A DNA stretch of 64,000 nucleotides from Paludibacter jiangxiensis. Lineage in GTDB: Bacteria; Bacteroidota; Bacteroidia; Bacteroidales; Paludibacteraceae. The position numbers were made by a program, and so were the translations under genes. The notes beneath the pieces were generated by a model that had not been told where the DNA came from, made no database searches, and worked only from the letters and a program-made list of their open reading frames with translations. Positions 8,159-18,242 of the stretch are shown here, one piece after another (position 1 is the first letter of the stretch; each line of letters begins with the position of its first letter). The DNA is taken from positions 434,001 through 498,000 of the forward strand of contig NZ_BDCR01000001.1 of the NCBI RefSeq assembly GCF_001618385.1. The letters run 5' to 3'.

Positions 8159-8170
8159 ACGACAACACAA

Positions 8171-9235
8171 ATGAATATACTTTTCGACATAAATCATCCG
8201 GCTCACGTTCATCTATTCAAGCACACCATCCGAACGCTGAAGCAACATGGACACCTGGTAATTGTTACAGTCAAAGATATTCCCGCGGCAAAACAGCTGT
8301 TAAAGTCCGAAAGCATCGAATATATTTCCCTTACCGGCAAAAAGCGTGATTCTTTGCTTGGGAAAGCGTTAATGCAATTACACTACAATTTTTTCATATG
8401 GAAATTAGCTGTAAACAAGCACATTGACCTTGGCGCAGGATCTTCGGTTACTATTGCACAGGTATCCCGGTTCTGTAAAATGAAGTCTATCTTTCTGGAT
8501 GATGATGACGACAACGTGGAACCTTTAGTCGTTAAACATGTTCACCCGTTTTGCAATACAATATTATCTCCGGCAGCTTTAACAGGAAAACGCAAAGCCA
8601 AAAATGTCATATACTATAACGGCACTCACGAACTTGCATACCTGCACCCAACACGCTTTGTTCCAAACATCAAAACATTGGAATCGATAGGAGTCAATCC
8701 CTCTGACAGTTATTTTATTCTTCGTTTTAATGCCTTTAAAGCGCACCACGACGGCAATGTTTATGGGCTTACTCTTGAACAGAAACTTAAGTTAGTGCAA
8801 CTACTCGCCGGGTATGGCAAAGTGTTGATCACTGCTGAAAGAGAAATTGAACCGGCACTGGAGCCATACCGGCTTTCAGTTTCACCCGAGAAAATCCATG
8901 ATCTATTGGCATTCGCCACACTATTTGCAGGTGACAGCCAAACCATGACTTCCGAGGCAGCAATATTAGGAACTCCTGCTTTTCGTTGTAATTCGTTAGT
9001 TGGCGAATTGAGTTGTATTGAAGACCTAGAACATAATTTCGGGCTGGCATTCGGATATAAGCCGGAAGAATTCGAAAACATGCTTGACGACATCAAGAAA
9101 ATATTAAACAACCCAAATAGCAAGGCGGAATGGCAAGCCAAAAGAGCAGAATTTCTAAAAAACAGAATAGACACGACCATTTTTTTGGTCAATTTCATCG
9201 AAAATTATCCACACTCTACAAAAAGCATTCAGTAA
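8171..9235 (+). CDS. DUF354 GT-B-like protein
   Basis: A 354-residue protein that begins MNILFDINHPAHVHLFKHT, the N-terminal nucleotide-fold motif of DUF354, a family that resembles UDP-GlcNAc 2-epimerase and MurG-type GT-B enzymes. Later motifs are FLDDDDDN, YYNGTHELAYLHP, and AGDSQTMTSEAAILGTPAFR in the position of the sugar-nucleotide site. It is the clear paralogue of the first half of the next protein. Cytoplasmic; a role in surface glycan synthesis is inferred from neighbours. It starts 12 bases after the FemAB-like gene and ends one base before the GTG of the next. Confidence 0.8.
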   Translation: MNILFDINHPAHVHLFKHTIRTLKQHGHLVIVTVKDIPAAKQLLKSESIEYISLTGKKRDSLLGKALMQLHYNFFIWKLAVNKHIDLGAGSSVTIAQVSRFCKMKSIFLDDDDDNVEPLVVKHVHPFCNTILSPAALTGKRKAKNVIYYNGTHELAYLHPTRFVPNIKTLESIGVNPSDSYFILRFNAFKAHHDGNVYGLTLEQKLKLVQLLAGYGKVLITAEREIEPALEPYRLSVSPEKIHDLLAFATLFAGDSQTMTSEAAILGTPAFRCNSLVGELSCIEDLEHNFGLAFGYKPEEFENMLDDIKKILNNPNSKAEWQAKRAEFLKNRIDTTIFLVNFIENYPHSTKSIQ

Positions 9236-9236
9236 A

Positions 9237-11159
9237 GTGAGAATTGCATTATACATATCGCATCCTGCTCAATATCTCTTTTTCAGGAATCCTATCCGGT
9301 TATGGAAAGAGCACGGACATGAAATCAAAATATTCATCCGCACTAAAGACGTATTGGCTCAATTGATGCAATATGACAATGTAACATTTGAAAATGTGAT
9401 GCCTCATGGACGTAAGCCCAATGTATTTGACATCACCAAAGCCTTCATTTACAGAACATCCAAGCTGTTTTTGAAAATTCTCATATTCAAACCTGACATT
9501 CTACTGGGAACCGACGCCTCGGTTGCTCATATCGCGTTCGTTCTCCGAAAGCCTTGCATCACCACGCTTGAAGATGATTACAATGTGATAAAACGACTTG
9601 CTTTACTTACCTACCCCTTCACAAACACGATATTGACTCCCGAATGTTGTAATGTAGGAAGATGGAAACATAAAAAAATCGGATATAATGGGCTCATGAA
9701 GCTATCGTATCTTCACCCCAAACGTTTCACGCCGGACAACAACATTGCCACAAAATACACAGGAGAACAACCGTATTGCCTCATTCGCTTATCACGCCTT
9801 ACAGCCTACCACGACATGGGAATTGCAGGCTTACCTCAGCCTCTCATCAAAAAAGAGATTGAAATCTGCCAAAAGCAAGGCAGAAAGGTATTTATTAGTG
9901 CGGAAGGTGAATTAAATCCGGACTTTGAACCATACAGACTTATAATCAATCCTTCAGACATGCATCATGTATTAGCAGGAGCTGACCTGTTAGTATCTGA
10001 TAGTCAAAGCATGTCTGTTGAAGCCTCCATTCTGGGAGTTCCAAGTATCCGGTTTAGCGATTTTTCGGGTCGCATCAGTGTGTTAGAAGAACTGGAGCAT
10101 AATTACCACTTAACTTATGGTATCTCCACATCTGATCCTGAAAGATTATTGACCCTGACAGGGAAAATATTATCGGTTAACAACAGGAAAGAGCTTTATC
10201 AGGAACGGAGAAATTTATTGCTAGCTAACAAAATAGATGTAGCTCCATTTATTACATGGTTTGTTGAGAACTATCCCAAAAGCAAGAATCTGATGAGGTC
10301 AAATCCAGACATTCAGTATTCAGTTGGAAAAGAACCGGAGCATCTCGCCTATCAGACAAAAAAGACCAAAGACGACTTCCTCTCCAAGTCATCGGATTTT
10401 ACCTTTCACAAATATATCGACCTGCTACATATTCTCAAACATCAGGGATACACATTTAGAACATTTGAAGAGTTTTGCAAGGGACAAAACCAGGGAAGGT
10501 TCGTCATCCTGCGACATGACATTGATGCAAGACCCTACCACGCCTTGCAATGTGCCGAAATTGAACACAATGAAGGCATCCGTTCCTCTTACTATTTCCG
10601 CATAGTGCGAAACAGCAATCGCCCTGAAATAATACAAAAAATAGCAGCTTTAGGTCACGAAATCGGATATCATTATGAAGAGATGAGCATAACCAAAGGT
10701 GACATTAACAAATCAATCGGTTTATTTGAGAAGAATCTGGCGTATTTCCGTCAATTCTACCCGATCAAAACCATTTGTATGCATGGCAGTCCTACCTCAT
10801 CTTTCAGCAATATTGACCTTTGGAAACATTACGATTATCGGCAATCGGACATTATTGGCGAGCCTTATTTCGACATAGACTTCAATAACTTCATGTATCT
10901 CACCGATACCGGCAGATGCTGGGACGGTCAGTCGGTCAGCGTTCGTGATAGAGTAAAAGGAAAAATATATGACAGGTTTCATTCTACCAACGACATGATT
11001 GAAGCAGCTCTAAGCGGGCAATTACACGACAAAATAATGATTACCACCCACCCTCAGCGTTGGACAGACAACCAGTGGAAGTGGGTATTCGAATTCGTCA
11101 GCCAAGGATTCAAAAATCAGATTAAACGTATTGTTATCAAATACAAGAAAACAAAATAA
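9237..11159 (+). CDS. DUF354 protein fused to a NodB-like polysaccharide deacetylase domain
   Basis: A 640-residue two-domain protein with a GTG start one base after the upstream stop, so translation is probably coupled. Residues 1 to about 355 repeat the DUF354 plan (LYISHPAQYLFFRN, then SDSQSMSVEASILGVPSIRF). After a linker, residues about 380-640 look like a NodB-type deacetylase: RHDID at 426-430 in place of the usual TFDDG, GHEIGYHYE near 473, and a CMHGSP strand. The first Asp and the two His give a plausible metal triad. No signal peptide is present, so deacetylation would occur in the cytoplasm on a precursor. Activity is not proven. Confidence 0.75.
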   Translation: MRIALYISHPAQYLFFRNPIRLWKEHGHEIKIFIRTKDVLAQLMQYDNVTFENVMPHGRKPNVFDITKAFIYRTSKLFLKILIFKPDILLGTDASVAHIAFVLRKPCITTLEDDYNVIKRLALLTYPFTNTILTPECCNVGRWKHKKIGYNGLMKLSYLHPKRFTPDNNIATKYTGEQPYCLIRLSRLTAYHDMGIAGLPQPLIKKEIEICQKQGRKVFISAEGELNPDFEPYRLIINPSDMHHVLAGADLLVSDSQSMSVEASILGVPSIRFSDFSGRISVLEELEHNYHLTYGISTSDPERLLTLTGKILSVNNRKELYQERRNLLLANKIDVAPFITWFVENYPKSKNLMRSNPDIQYSVGKEPEHLAYQTKKTKDDFLSKSSDFTFHKYIDLLHILKHQGYTFRTFEEFCKGQNQGRFVILRHDIDARPYHALQCAEIEHNEGIRSSYYFRIVRNSNRPEIIQKIAALGHEIGYHYEEMSITKGDINKSIGLFEKNLAYFRQFYPIKTICMHGSPTSSFSNIDLWKHYDYRQSDIIGEPYFDIDFNNFMYLTDTGRCWDGQSVSVRDRVKGKIYDRFHSTNDMIEAALSGQLHDKIMITTHPQRWTDNQWKWVFEFVSQGFKNQIKRIVIKYKKTK

Positions 11160-11206
11160 TTTGTAAAGAATTCGGATTTTGATGCTGCAAACAACTCAAA
11201 TAGTAT

Positions 11207-11214
11207 TAGTTTTG
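11207..11214 (+). promoter_or_regulatory. Candidate -7 box for proA
   Basis: TAGTTTTG, an exact TAnnTTTG, 90 bases upstream of the proA ATG. The nearest TTTG (11178-11181) is 25 bases upstream, a little wide. Confidence 0.4.
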
Positions 11215-11304
11215 TAATCAAGCGCCACCAAAGTCTGACACCCACATGCAGCTTTATCCCAATTTCAAGCTAATTTAATTCCACTCACATAAATACACAC
11301 GACA

Positions 11305-12555
11305 ATGAACTCATTAGCAACTATTTTTGAAAATGCACACTTGGCTAAAAAAGAATTAGCCACCATTACAGATGCTACGATCAATCGTGTTCTCAATGCC
11401 ATTGCAGACGAAGCCGTCGCTCAAACGAGCATTATTCTGGCAGAAAACAGTAAAGATTTAAGCCGCATGGACCCGTTAGACCCGAAATACGACCGTCTGA
11501 AACTGACAGCCGAACGTATTGAAGGCATTGCAAAAGACCTGCGAAACGTTGCTCTTTTGCCTTCGCCGCTCGGACATGTATTGTCGGACATGATCCGTCC
11601 TAACGAATTAAATATTAAAAGAATCACCGTTCCGTTCGGCATCATTGGAGTTATTTACGAAGCGCGTCCGAATGTGAGCTTTGACGTATTTTCGCTCTGT
11701 CTGAAATCGGGTAATGTCTGCCTGCTTAAAGGAGGTAGCGACGCGCAGGATTCAAACGTTGCCATTGTTGACGTGATCAAAAAAGTACTGCTGAAATTTG
11801 AGATTAATCCTGATATTGTAACGCTATTGCCTCCCGATCGTGAAGCCACCACCGAGTTGCTAAATGCAGTTGGGAAGGTGGATTTGATTATTCCGCGCGG
11901 CAGCCAAAGCCTCATCGAATATGTGCGCGACAATGCCCGGGTACCCGTGATAGAAACCGGGGCAGGTATTTGCCACACCTATTTTGATGAATTTGCCGAC
12001 TTAAAGAAAGGAGCAGACATTGTAAACAATGCCAAAACACGTCGTGTAAGTGTATGCAATGCTCTTGATTGCCTTATAATTCACGCAAGCCGCATTCATG
12101 ACCTTTCAATGCTTTGCGCACCCTTGATCGACTCCAATGTGGTTATATACGCCGATGAACAGGCCTATAATTCGTTGAAAGGCTTCTACCCCGATCGACT
12201 GTTAAAGATGGCCACAGAGCAAGAATTCGGCACCGAATTCCTGGATTATAAAATGGCTATCAAGACCGTCGGCACATTTGCCGAAGCACTTGACCATATA
12301 GCAAAATACGGATCAAAGCATAGCGAAGCCATCGTAAGTGAAAACAAGCTGCGCATTGCGACCTTCCAACAGCAGGTGGACGCAGCCTGCGTTTACGCGA
12401 ACGCATCAACTGCCTTTACGGATGGATCTCAGTTTGGACTTGGGGCCGAAATCGGTATCAGCACACAAAAACTTCATGCCCGTGGACCGATGGCGCTTCA
12501 GGAGATGACCACTTACAAATGGGTTATCACCGGAAATGGACAAATCAGGCAATAA
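11305..12555 (+). CDS. proA: Glutamate-5-semialdehyde dehydrogenase (gamma-glutamyl phosphate reductase)
   Basis: A 416-residue enzyme, normal length for ProA. It reduces gamma-glutamyl phosphate to glutamate semialdehyde with NADPH in proline synthesis. Seen: [15 protein letters not shown] and CLLKGGSDA of the cofactor domain, [15 protein letters not shown], and the catalytic cysteine region [15 protein letters not shown]. It stands alone between a terminator and unrelated glycan genes; proB is not in the window. Confidence 0.95.
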   Translation: MNSLATIFENAHLAKKELATITDATINRVLNAIADEAVAQTSIILAENSKDLSRMDPLDPKYDRLKLTAERIEGIAKDLRNVALLPSPLGHVLSDMIRPNELNIKRITVPFGIIGVIYEARPNVSFDVFSLCLKSGNVCLLKGGSDAQDSNVAIVDVIKKVLLKFEINPDIVTLLPPDREATTELLNAVGKVDLIIPRGSQSLIEYVRDNARVPVIETGAGICHTYFDEFADLKKGADIVNNAKTRRVSVCNALDCLIIHASRIHDLSMLCAPLIDSNVVIYADEQAYNSLKGFYPDRLLKMATEQEFGTEFLDYKMAIKTVGTFAEALDHIAKYGSKHSEAIVSENKLRIATFQQQVDAACVYANASTAFTDGSQFGLGAEIGISTQKLHARGPMALQEMTTYKWVITGNGQIRQ

Positions 12556-12576
12556 AGATTCCCGTTCACAAACGAT

Positions 12577-12614
12577 AAAAAACCTTCGGCTTTTGAATCA
12601 GTCGAAGGTTTTTG
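12577..12614 (+). terminator. proA terminator
   Basis: AAAAAACCTTCG (12577-12588) pairs with CGAAGGTTTTT (12603-12613), 21 bases after the proA stop. Confidence 0.85.
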
Positions 12615-12683
12615 TGTTTTAGACCAAAGACACCACGAGCTCATATCTTGGACTGCTGATATCAAGGCTATAAACGCCCCCAT

Positions 12684-12725
12684 AAAAAAGCAGCCATCTG
12701 TCAAATGACAAATGGCTGCTTTTTT
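12684..12725 (-). terminator. Terminator of the DUF2723 gene (bidirectional)
   Basis: A 14-bp stem (12684-12697 with 12712-12725) has A and T runs on both sides. It sits 17 bases beyond the DUF2723 stop on the minus strand. Confidence 0.85.
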
Positions 12726-12742
12726 ATGTTTCCACCGGGCTT

Positions 12743-15700
12743 TTACTGCATGTGAAACACCTTTGCAAAAACCTGAAATTGAGCCGAATATTGACCCACA
12801 ATTTGTTTACGTTTGTATTTATCTGCAAAGTAAAGCAGATTGCTCAAAGTGGCCATATTGTTTTGAATACGTTCACTGGCACTGCGCATCTGCTTCGGAG
12901 TAAGAGCGGCATACCATGTCAGGCTTTTAATTGACTGTTTTGCCACAGCATTCATTATTTCATCACCCTTCGCAGTTTTACCCAGTTCATAATAGAACCG
13001 TCCCATATTCATCGTAAAATAGTCGTGAGGCAAGGTTGTAGGCGGAACGACCTTCATACCGTAATCCAGCACTTTGAGCGCAGAATCTTTTTTATTTTCA
13101 AGTATCAGCGCCTCTGCCAAGCCAGCAAATTGCATGCGGAACATAGATACCATCCGAACGATATTTTCGTCAAGATAAACTTTCGAATTTTGAATTCCAC
13201 CCCATTTATATTTGTGCATAAGATTGTCATACATCGCCGCAGTGTTGGTATTTGTGCCTTCTTCCATCTTAACCGGCACTATACGATTTACGATACCTTC
13301 ACGTTGGAAATAATCGCTCAGACGAACATTATACATGCTATTCCCTACAGTAGCCGCAATATAAACCGGACGTTTCCAGTTGTTCGTTTTCAAGATATCC
13401 ATCAGGATCAAATCCGACTTCGTAATCTGAGAACCGACCTTCATCTCCATCACTGGCAAAACCTTATCTGCGAGATGAGCAGGCACTACTTTGTTATTCA
13501 GGACAGACTGTTTGTCGACTGGCAATAACACTGTTGATGTCGGAAAAATATCCTGCCCAAACTGATCTTTTGTTCTTGGGTCTTTGCTCAACACGAACGA
13601 CATTGCCGTCTTGAGGTCGACCTTAGTAGAATCTTTAGTATCGTATACACGAGCCACTTCGTGACTGCCTGACATGTACTGAGAAGCATCCCATGATATT
13701 GGCAGAGGAGCAGATGTATATGCCTGACGTTTCATCTGGTCAATATACCAGTCGGTTTGCAGGTAACTCAAGTTACAAACACGCACATCAGGACGGAATT
13801 GTTCTACTTCATTGCAATACCAAAGAGGGAATGTATCGTTGTCACCGCAAGTAAAAATAATAGAGTTCGGAGGAAGACCAACAAGGTAGTTCTTTCCGAA
13901 ATCACGACAGGTATAACGACCAGAACGATCATGATCGTCCCAGTTTTGAGCACAAAGGATACCCGGAATAATCAAACCGAGAATCGATGCTACAACTGCA
14001 CTGATTTTTGCATTGAAACGCTTTTCGAGGAAACGATAGATAGCCAGTACGCCCAGACCAATCCAGATAGCAAATGCATAAAACGAACCAAGATAAGCAT
14101 AATCCCTCTCACGGGGCTGTGCCGGAGTTTGATTCAGATATATTACAATTGCTATACCCATCATAAAGAACAGGACAAGAATAATCCAGAAGGCATGCAT
14201 ACCCTCCTTTCCTCTGTAAACAAGGTAAAACAACCCTAAAAGGCCCAATAACAACGGAAGTAGGAAATACCGGTTGTGTCCTTTATTTTGAGACAATTCA
14301 TCCGGCAGATTCGATTGATCTCCTACCATCAGGTTGTCTATAAAGTTTATACCCGTAATCCAGTTACCACGATCCACTTCACCCATTGATTGCATGTCGT
14401 TCTGGCGTCCGCTAAAGTTCCACATAAAATAACGCCAATACATAAAGTTGACCTGATAGCTAAAGAAAAAGCCAATGTTTTGTATAAACGAAGGAGCCTG
14501 AGCAGATTGCTGTTGGCCGCAAGGCTCATAATCGACCGTATTTTCAGGTTCGCCAGCCCACTCTTTGTAAGCCTGAACATGACTGGGCTGCTGACTGTAC
14601 ATACGTGGAAACAATGTACAGAATGCATCATCATAAACAATATCTTTTTTATAACCGGTAATAATATACTGATCCTTGTCGTTCGGATTTGCCTTCGGCT
14701 TTTTAGCATAGCGCGGAGCTCCTATTTTTTCTTCGGGCAAACAAGTTCCTCCTTCAGCAGGCTTCCATTTATATTCGGCCGTATACAGAGGACCATAAAC
14801 TAAAGAAGGCTGGTCACCATACTGGTCACGACTCAGGTAACTCATCAAAGAGAATACGTTATCAGGTCCGTTTTGATCCATCGGAGGAGTTGCATTTGAG
14901 CGGATCACGATAACGGCGAATGTAGAATAGCCAATAAGCAGCATCGTAACAACCGTGACAATCAAGTGCATCGCATGATTAGACAACGCTTTTTTAAAGT
15001 AGAAGAAAAGCAATGCCGTAGCTGCAAGAATAACGATTCCCAACCACAGACGAGTACCCAGAAAAGGAACTCCAGACAGCGCAATTGCAACAAGGAATGC
15101 AATTTTAGCCCGGGTGTCGTTTTTCTGAGCACGGGTTTCATACAATGCCCAGCCCAAAGCGATGGCTGAAATAGCTATATAAGCTAATAATCCGCTATTA
15201 AATGGCATTGAAAGGGTATTCACGAAGAAGAGTTCCACGTAGCCTGCAAGCCAGAAATAGGAAGGCATCAAACCATATAAAAGTCCGGCCAAAATAGCGA
15301 TCGATACTAACATGGCGATCGCAAGACCTTTTTTATTGACCTGATATTTTTTGAAATAATAGATCAGCACCAAAGCCGGAATAGCAAGCAGGTTCAGAAT
15401 GTGCACCCCGATAGAGAGTCCCATTACATACGCAAGCAATATAATCCAGCGCTCAGCATATGGCTCATCAGATACTTCTTCCCATTTACACATCGCCCAT
15501 ATAACAACGGCAGTACATAAGGTAGAGAAACCGTAAACCTCAGCTTCTTCGGCCGACCACCAGAATGAATCGGAGAACATGAAAGCCCATGCACCTACAA
15601 AACCAGCGCCTAACACCGCGATTGCACGACCTGTTGTCAGTTCTTCCCCCTTGGCCGCAACAACCTTGCGGGCAAAATAGGTAATCGTCCAAAACAAGAA

Positions 15701-15973
15701 CAAAATTGTGAGTGCACTATAGATGGCAGTTGCGACGTTCACGCAATAAGCAATTTGCGTTTTATCGGAAGCAAACAAAGAGAAGAAATGCCCTATTAAT
15801 GCGTGTAGCGGACTTCCGGGAGGGTGACCTACTTCCAGCTTGGCAGCAACGGTAATAAACTCGGGGCAATCCCAAAAACTGGCTGTCGGCTCCAGTGTAA
15901 TAATGTATACGATGGCAGCAGCAGCAAAGGCAACCCATCCGGAGATGGTGTTAATCAGCTTGAAATTCTTCAT
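12743..15973 (-). CDS. DUF2723 polytopic membrane protein (PMT/GT-C-like)
   Basis: A 1076-residue protein. The first ~700 residues hold about a dozen or more transmembrane helices; the last ~400 are soluble and probably periplasmic. The N-terminal region has ITLEPTASFWDCPEF and VGHPPGSPLHALIG, the DUF2723 core, whose acidic loop between helices 1 and 2 resembles GT-C enzymes such as protein O-mannosyltransferases. The middle region has PAQPRERDYAYLGSFYAFAIW and FTCGDNDTFPLWY. The family is widespread in Bacteroidota; a role in transferring sugars from lipid carriers in the periplasm is likely but not shown here. It is monocistronic, with its own promoter and terminator. Confidence 0.8.
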   Translation of the reverse strand: MKNFKLINTISGWVAFAAAAIVYIITLEPTASFWDCPEFITVAAKLEVGHPPGSPLHALIGHFFSLFASDKTQIAYCVNVATAIYSALTILFLFWTITYFARKVVAAKGEELTTGRAIAVLGAGFVGAWAFMFSDSFWWSAEEAEVYGFSTLCTAVVIWAMCKWEEVSDEPYAERWIILLAYVMGLSIGVHILNLLAIPALVLIYYFKKYQVNKKGLAIAMLVSIAILAGLLYGLMPSYFWLAGYVELFFVNTLSMPFNSGLLAYIAISAIALGWALYETRAQKNDTRAKIAFLVAIALSGVPFLGTRLWLGIVILAATALLFFYFKKALSNHAMHLIVTVVTMLLIGYSTFAVIVIRSNATPPMDQNGPDNVFSLMSYLSRDQYGDQPSLVYGPLYTAEYKWKPAEGGTCLPEEKIGAPRYAKKPKANPNDKDQYIITGYKKDIVYDDAFCTLFPRMYSQQPSHVQAYKEWAGEPENTVDYEPCGQQQSAQAPSFIQNIGFFFSYQVNFMYWRYFMWNFSGRQNDMQSMGEVDRGNWITGINFIDNLMVGDQSNLPDELSQNKGHNRYFLLPLLLGLLGLFYLVYRGKEGMHAFWIILVLFFMMGIAIVIYLNQTPAQPRERDYAYLGSFYAFAIWIGLGVLAIYRFLEKRFNAKISAVVASILGLIIPGILCAQNWDDHDRSGRYTCRDFGKNYLVGLPPNSIIFTCGDNDTFPLWYCNEVEQFRPDVRVCNLSYLQTDWYIDQMKRQAYTSAPLPISWDASQYMSGSHEVARVYDTKDSTKVDLKTAMSFVLSKDPRTKDQFGQDIFPTSTVLLPVDKQSVLNNKVVPAHLADKVLPVMEMKVGSQITKSDLILMDILKTNNWKRPVYIAATVGNSMYNVRLSDYFQREGIVNRIVPVKMEEGTNTNTAAMYDNLMHKYKWGGIQNSKVYLDENIVRMVSMFRMQFAGLAEALILENKKDSALKVLDYGMKVVPPTTLPHDYFTMNMGRFYYELGKTAKGDEIMNAVAKQSIKSLTWYAALTPKQMRSASERIQNNMATLSNLLYFADKYKRKQIVGQYSAQFQVFAKVFHMQ

Positions 15974-16020
15974 ATTATGAATTATGGATTACAATCACAA
16001 CAGGATTCTGATTGAAGTGC

Positions 16021-16050
16021 CAAAGATACAAATATTTTCGGTTAACGAAA
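16021..16050 (-). promoter_or_regulatory. Promoter of the DUF2723 gene
   Basis: Minus strand -7 box TATCTTTG (16021-16028), 48 bases upstream of the ATG. A TTTCG at 16046-16050 lies 17 bases upstream as a weak -33 element. Confidence 0.5.
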
Positions 16051-16177
16051 ATCAGCTTTCAGCCTCATTAAGAGCAAGAAAGTGATAATTTTCAGCTCTG
16101 TTTAGGTGTCGTTCTATTCCCGACAAATTAGGTTATGACTAACAAACAACCCATTATCTATCAAAACACAACAAGAT

Positions 16178-16211
16178 TTTGACCACAATCAGAAAAAAAG
16201 CATTACTTTTG
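16178..16211 (+). promoter_or_regulatory. Promoter of sppA-lpxK-punA
   Basis: TTTG (16178-16181), 22 bases, then TACTTTTG (16204-16211), a near-consensus Bacteroidota promoter. The untranslated leader would be about 255 bases (to 16476); I see no riboswitch or long dyad in it. Confidence 0.6.
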
Positions 16212-16476
16212 TTCTCCAAACTTAAATAGCACATCGAGTCAATTTTTCAATTATTTGGAAAAAAGAAATAGAAACAATAAGCGATTTAGGTTTTATTCTA
16301 ATCTAATGCCTGTTGAAAAATGAATTTTAAGAGTGCAATTCCAGAATCTAAATTCTCACACTTCAAAAACTCAACAAAACACAGGATACAAACCCCTTAC
16401 ACACTAATACCTCATTTTGCAAACTCTGTCTTCGGAGTTATTGCAAAACACCTTCAAACAAATAATTTTTGAGCAA

Positions 16477-18231
16477 ATGAAAAGCTTTTTAAAAATCGTT
16501 TTGGCCACGTTTGTAGCAATTATACTTGCTACTATTTTTTTCTTCTTCATTTCCCTTGGCATAATCGGAGGCATTGCAGCCTCTTCGTCGGAAGAGACAA
16601 CGATAAAACCGAACAGCGTTTTCGCTCTTGATCTGAGCGGACAAATAATTGAGAGATCTGAAGACAATCCGTTTGCCTCCCTTTTAGGTGAATATTCCGA
16701 TCAGGTTCAGGAAATCGGTCTAAATGATCTGCTTTCGGCTATTCACAAAGCCAAAAACAACGATAATATTAAAGGTATATATATTGAAGCAGGAGCCCTG
16801 TCGGCATCTCCGGCTTCAATACGCGAAGTACGGCAGGCTTTGATTGACTTCAAAAAATCAGGCAAATTCATTTATTCGTACGGATCGACCTACAGTCAGG
16901 GGGCATACTACATAGCAAGTGCAGCCGACAAGGTTTTTTTGAGTCCGCAGGGAATGGTAAACTGGCATGGAGTTGCTGTTCAGGAAGCTTTTTACAAGGG
17001 AACTCTCGACAAACTGGGGGTCGAAATGCAGGTTATCCGGGTAGGGACGTACAAATCGGCTGTTGAGCCATATATCACCACAAAAATGAGCGACGCCAAC
17101 CGCGAACAGATCACCGCATTTACCGGCTCAATCTGGAAAACAACGGTTAATGATGTGGCTGCGTCAAGAAAACTCACAGCTGAACAGCTGAATCAACTCG
17201 CTGATCAGGGCATTGCATTCAAGCCTGCTGAAGAATCCGTGAAGGGACATTTGGTTGACTCTCTGCTTTATGACGACGGTATTCAAAACTACATCAAGAA
17301 AAAAATCGGCATTAAAGAAAATGACGACTTATCGCTTGTGAAACTCGAAGCGATGAAAAATGCCGCATCGGAGGAGAAAATTTCCGAAAACAAAATTGCT
17401 GTGGTTTATGCTTACGGTGGAATTGACACCGGCGGTTCTGATGGTATTTCCTCTAAAGAACTGGTTAAAACGCTTGCCAAAGTTCGTAAAGACGACAAAA
17501 TAAAAGCTGTAATATTCCGTGTAAATTCACCGGGCGGAAGCGCTTTGGGATCTGAATTGATATGGAGAGAAGTAAGTCTTATAAAAGGGAAGAAGCCCAT
17601 TTATGTTTCAATGGGAGATTATGCTGCATCAGGAGGTTATTATATTTCGACACCGGCAGACATGATTATTGCTCAACCGAACACGCTGACCGGTTCTATC
17701 GGGGTATTCGGACTTATTCCGAATGTAAACGGCCTGACAAAGAAAATCGGAGTCAGCTTCGACGAAGTCAAAACAAATAAATTCAGCACACTCCCCAGTG
17801 TACAACAGGGCATGAGTGCCGAAGAAAAAGACCTTATGCAGGCATACGTCAACCATACCTATGAGGTTTTTGTTGACCATTGTGCAAAAGGGCGCAAAAT
17901 GAACCCTGACGCCATTAAAAAGATTGCTGAAGGCCGTGTCTGGACCGGAGAACAAGCCAAACAAATCGGGTTGGTGGACGCGCTGGGCAATTTAGACGAT
18001 GCTATTTCGTTAATTGCTAAGAAAGCTCGCCTCGACAAATACAATGTGGTAGAATATCCCAAGCAAAAAACATTCCTGGAAAAATTCATGAGCAGTCTTG
18101 ATGCAAAGGTGGAAGAACGGGTGCAAAAAGCTCAACTGGGTGAATATTATCCTTATCTCAAACAAATCAGAGAGGTTTCCTCCCTGCAGGGAATACAGGC
18201 TTTGATGCCCTTTTATTTAACCGTAAAATAA
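16477..18231 (+). CDS. sppA: Signal peptide peptidase SppA, 67K type
   Basis: A 584-residue membrane-anchored serine protease that degrades cleaved signal peptides. The frame begins with a TTG at 16417, but the ATG at 16477 leads straight into the N-terminal anchor (KIVLATFVAIILATIFFFFI) and is preferred. Two S49 domains are present, as in the long form: GTYKSAVEPY holds the general-base lysine in the first, and GDYAASGGYYISTPADMI holds the nucleophilic serine in the second, followed by TGSIGVFG. It leads a conserved-looking operon with lpxK (11 bases later) and punA. Confidence 0.95.
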   Translation: MKSFLKIVLATFVAIILATIFFFFISLGIIGGIAASSSEETTIKPNSVFALDLSGQIIERSEDNPFASLLGEYSDQVQEIGLNDLLSAIHKAKNNDNIKGIYIEAGALSASPASIREVRQALIDFKKSGKFIYSYGSTYSQGAYYIASAADKVFLSPQGMVNWHGVAVQEAFYKGTLDKLGVEMQVIRVGTYKSAVEPYITTKMSDANREQITAFTGSIWKTTVNDVAASRKLTAEQLNQLADQGIAFKPAEESVKGHLVDSLLYDDGIQNYIKKKIGIKENDDLSLVKLEAMKNAASEEKISENKIAVVYAYGGIDTGGSDGISSKELVKTLAKVRKDDKIKAVIFRVNSPGGSALGSELIWREVSLIKGKKPIYVSMGDYAASGGYYISTPADMIIAQPNTLTGSIGVFGLIPNVNGLTKKIGVSFDEVKTNKFSTLPSVQQGMSAEEKDLMQAYVNHTYEVFVDHCAKGRKMNPDAIKKIAEGRVWTGEQAKQIGLVDALGNLDDAISLIAKKARLDKYNVVEYPKQKTFLEKFMSSLDAKVEERVQKAQLGEYYPYLKQIREVSSLQGIQALMPFYLTVK

Positions 18232-18242
18232 ATACATTTGTC

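Noticed and set aside
13025-14803. Several plus-strand frames of 60-167 codons
   Set aside because: All are antisense shadows of the DUF2723 gene.
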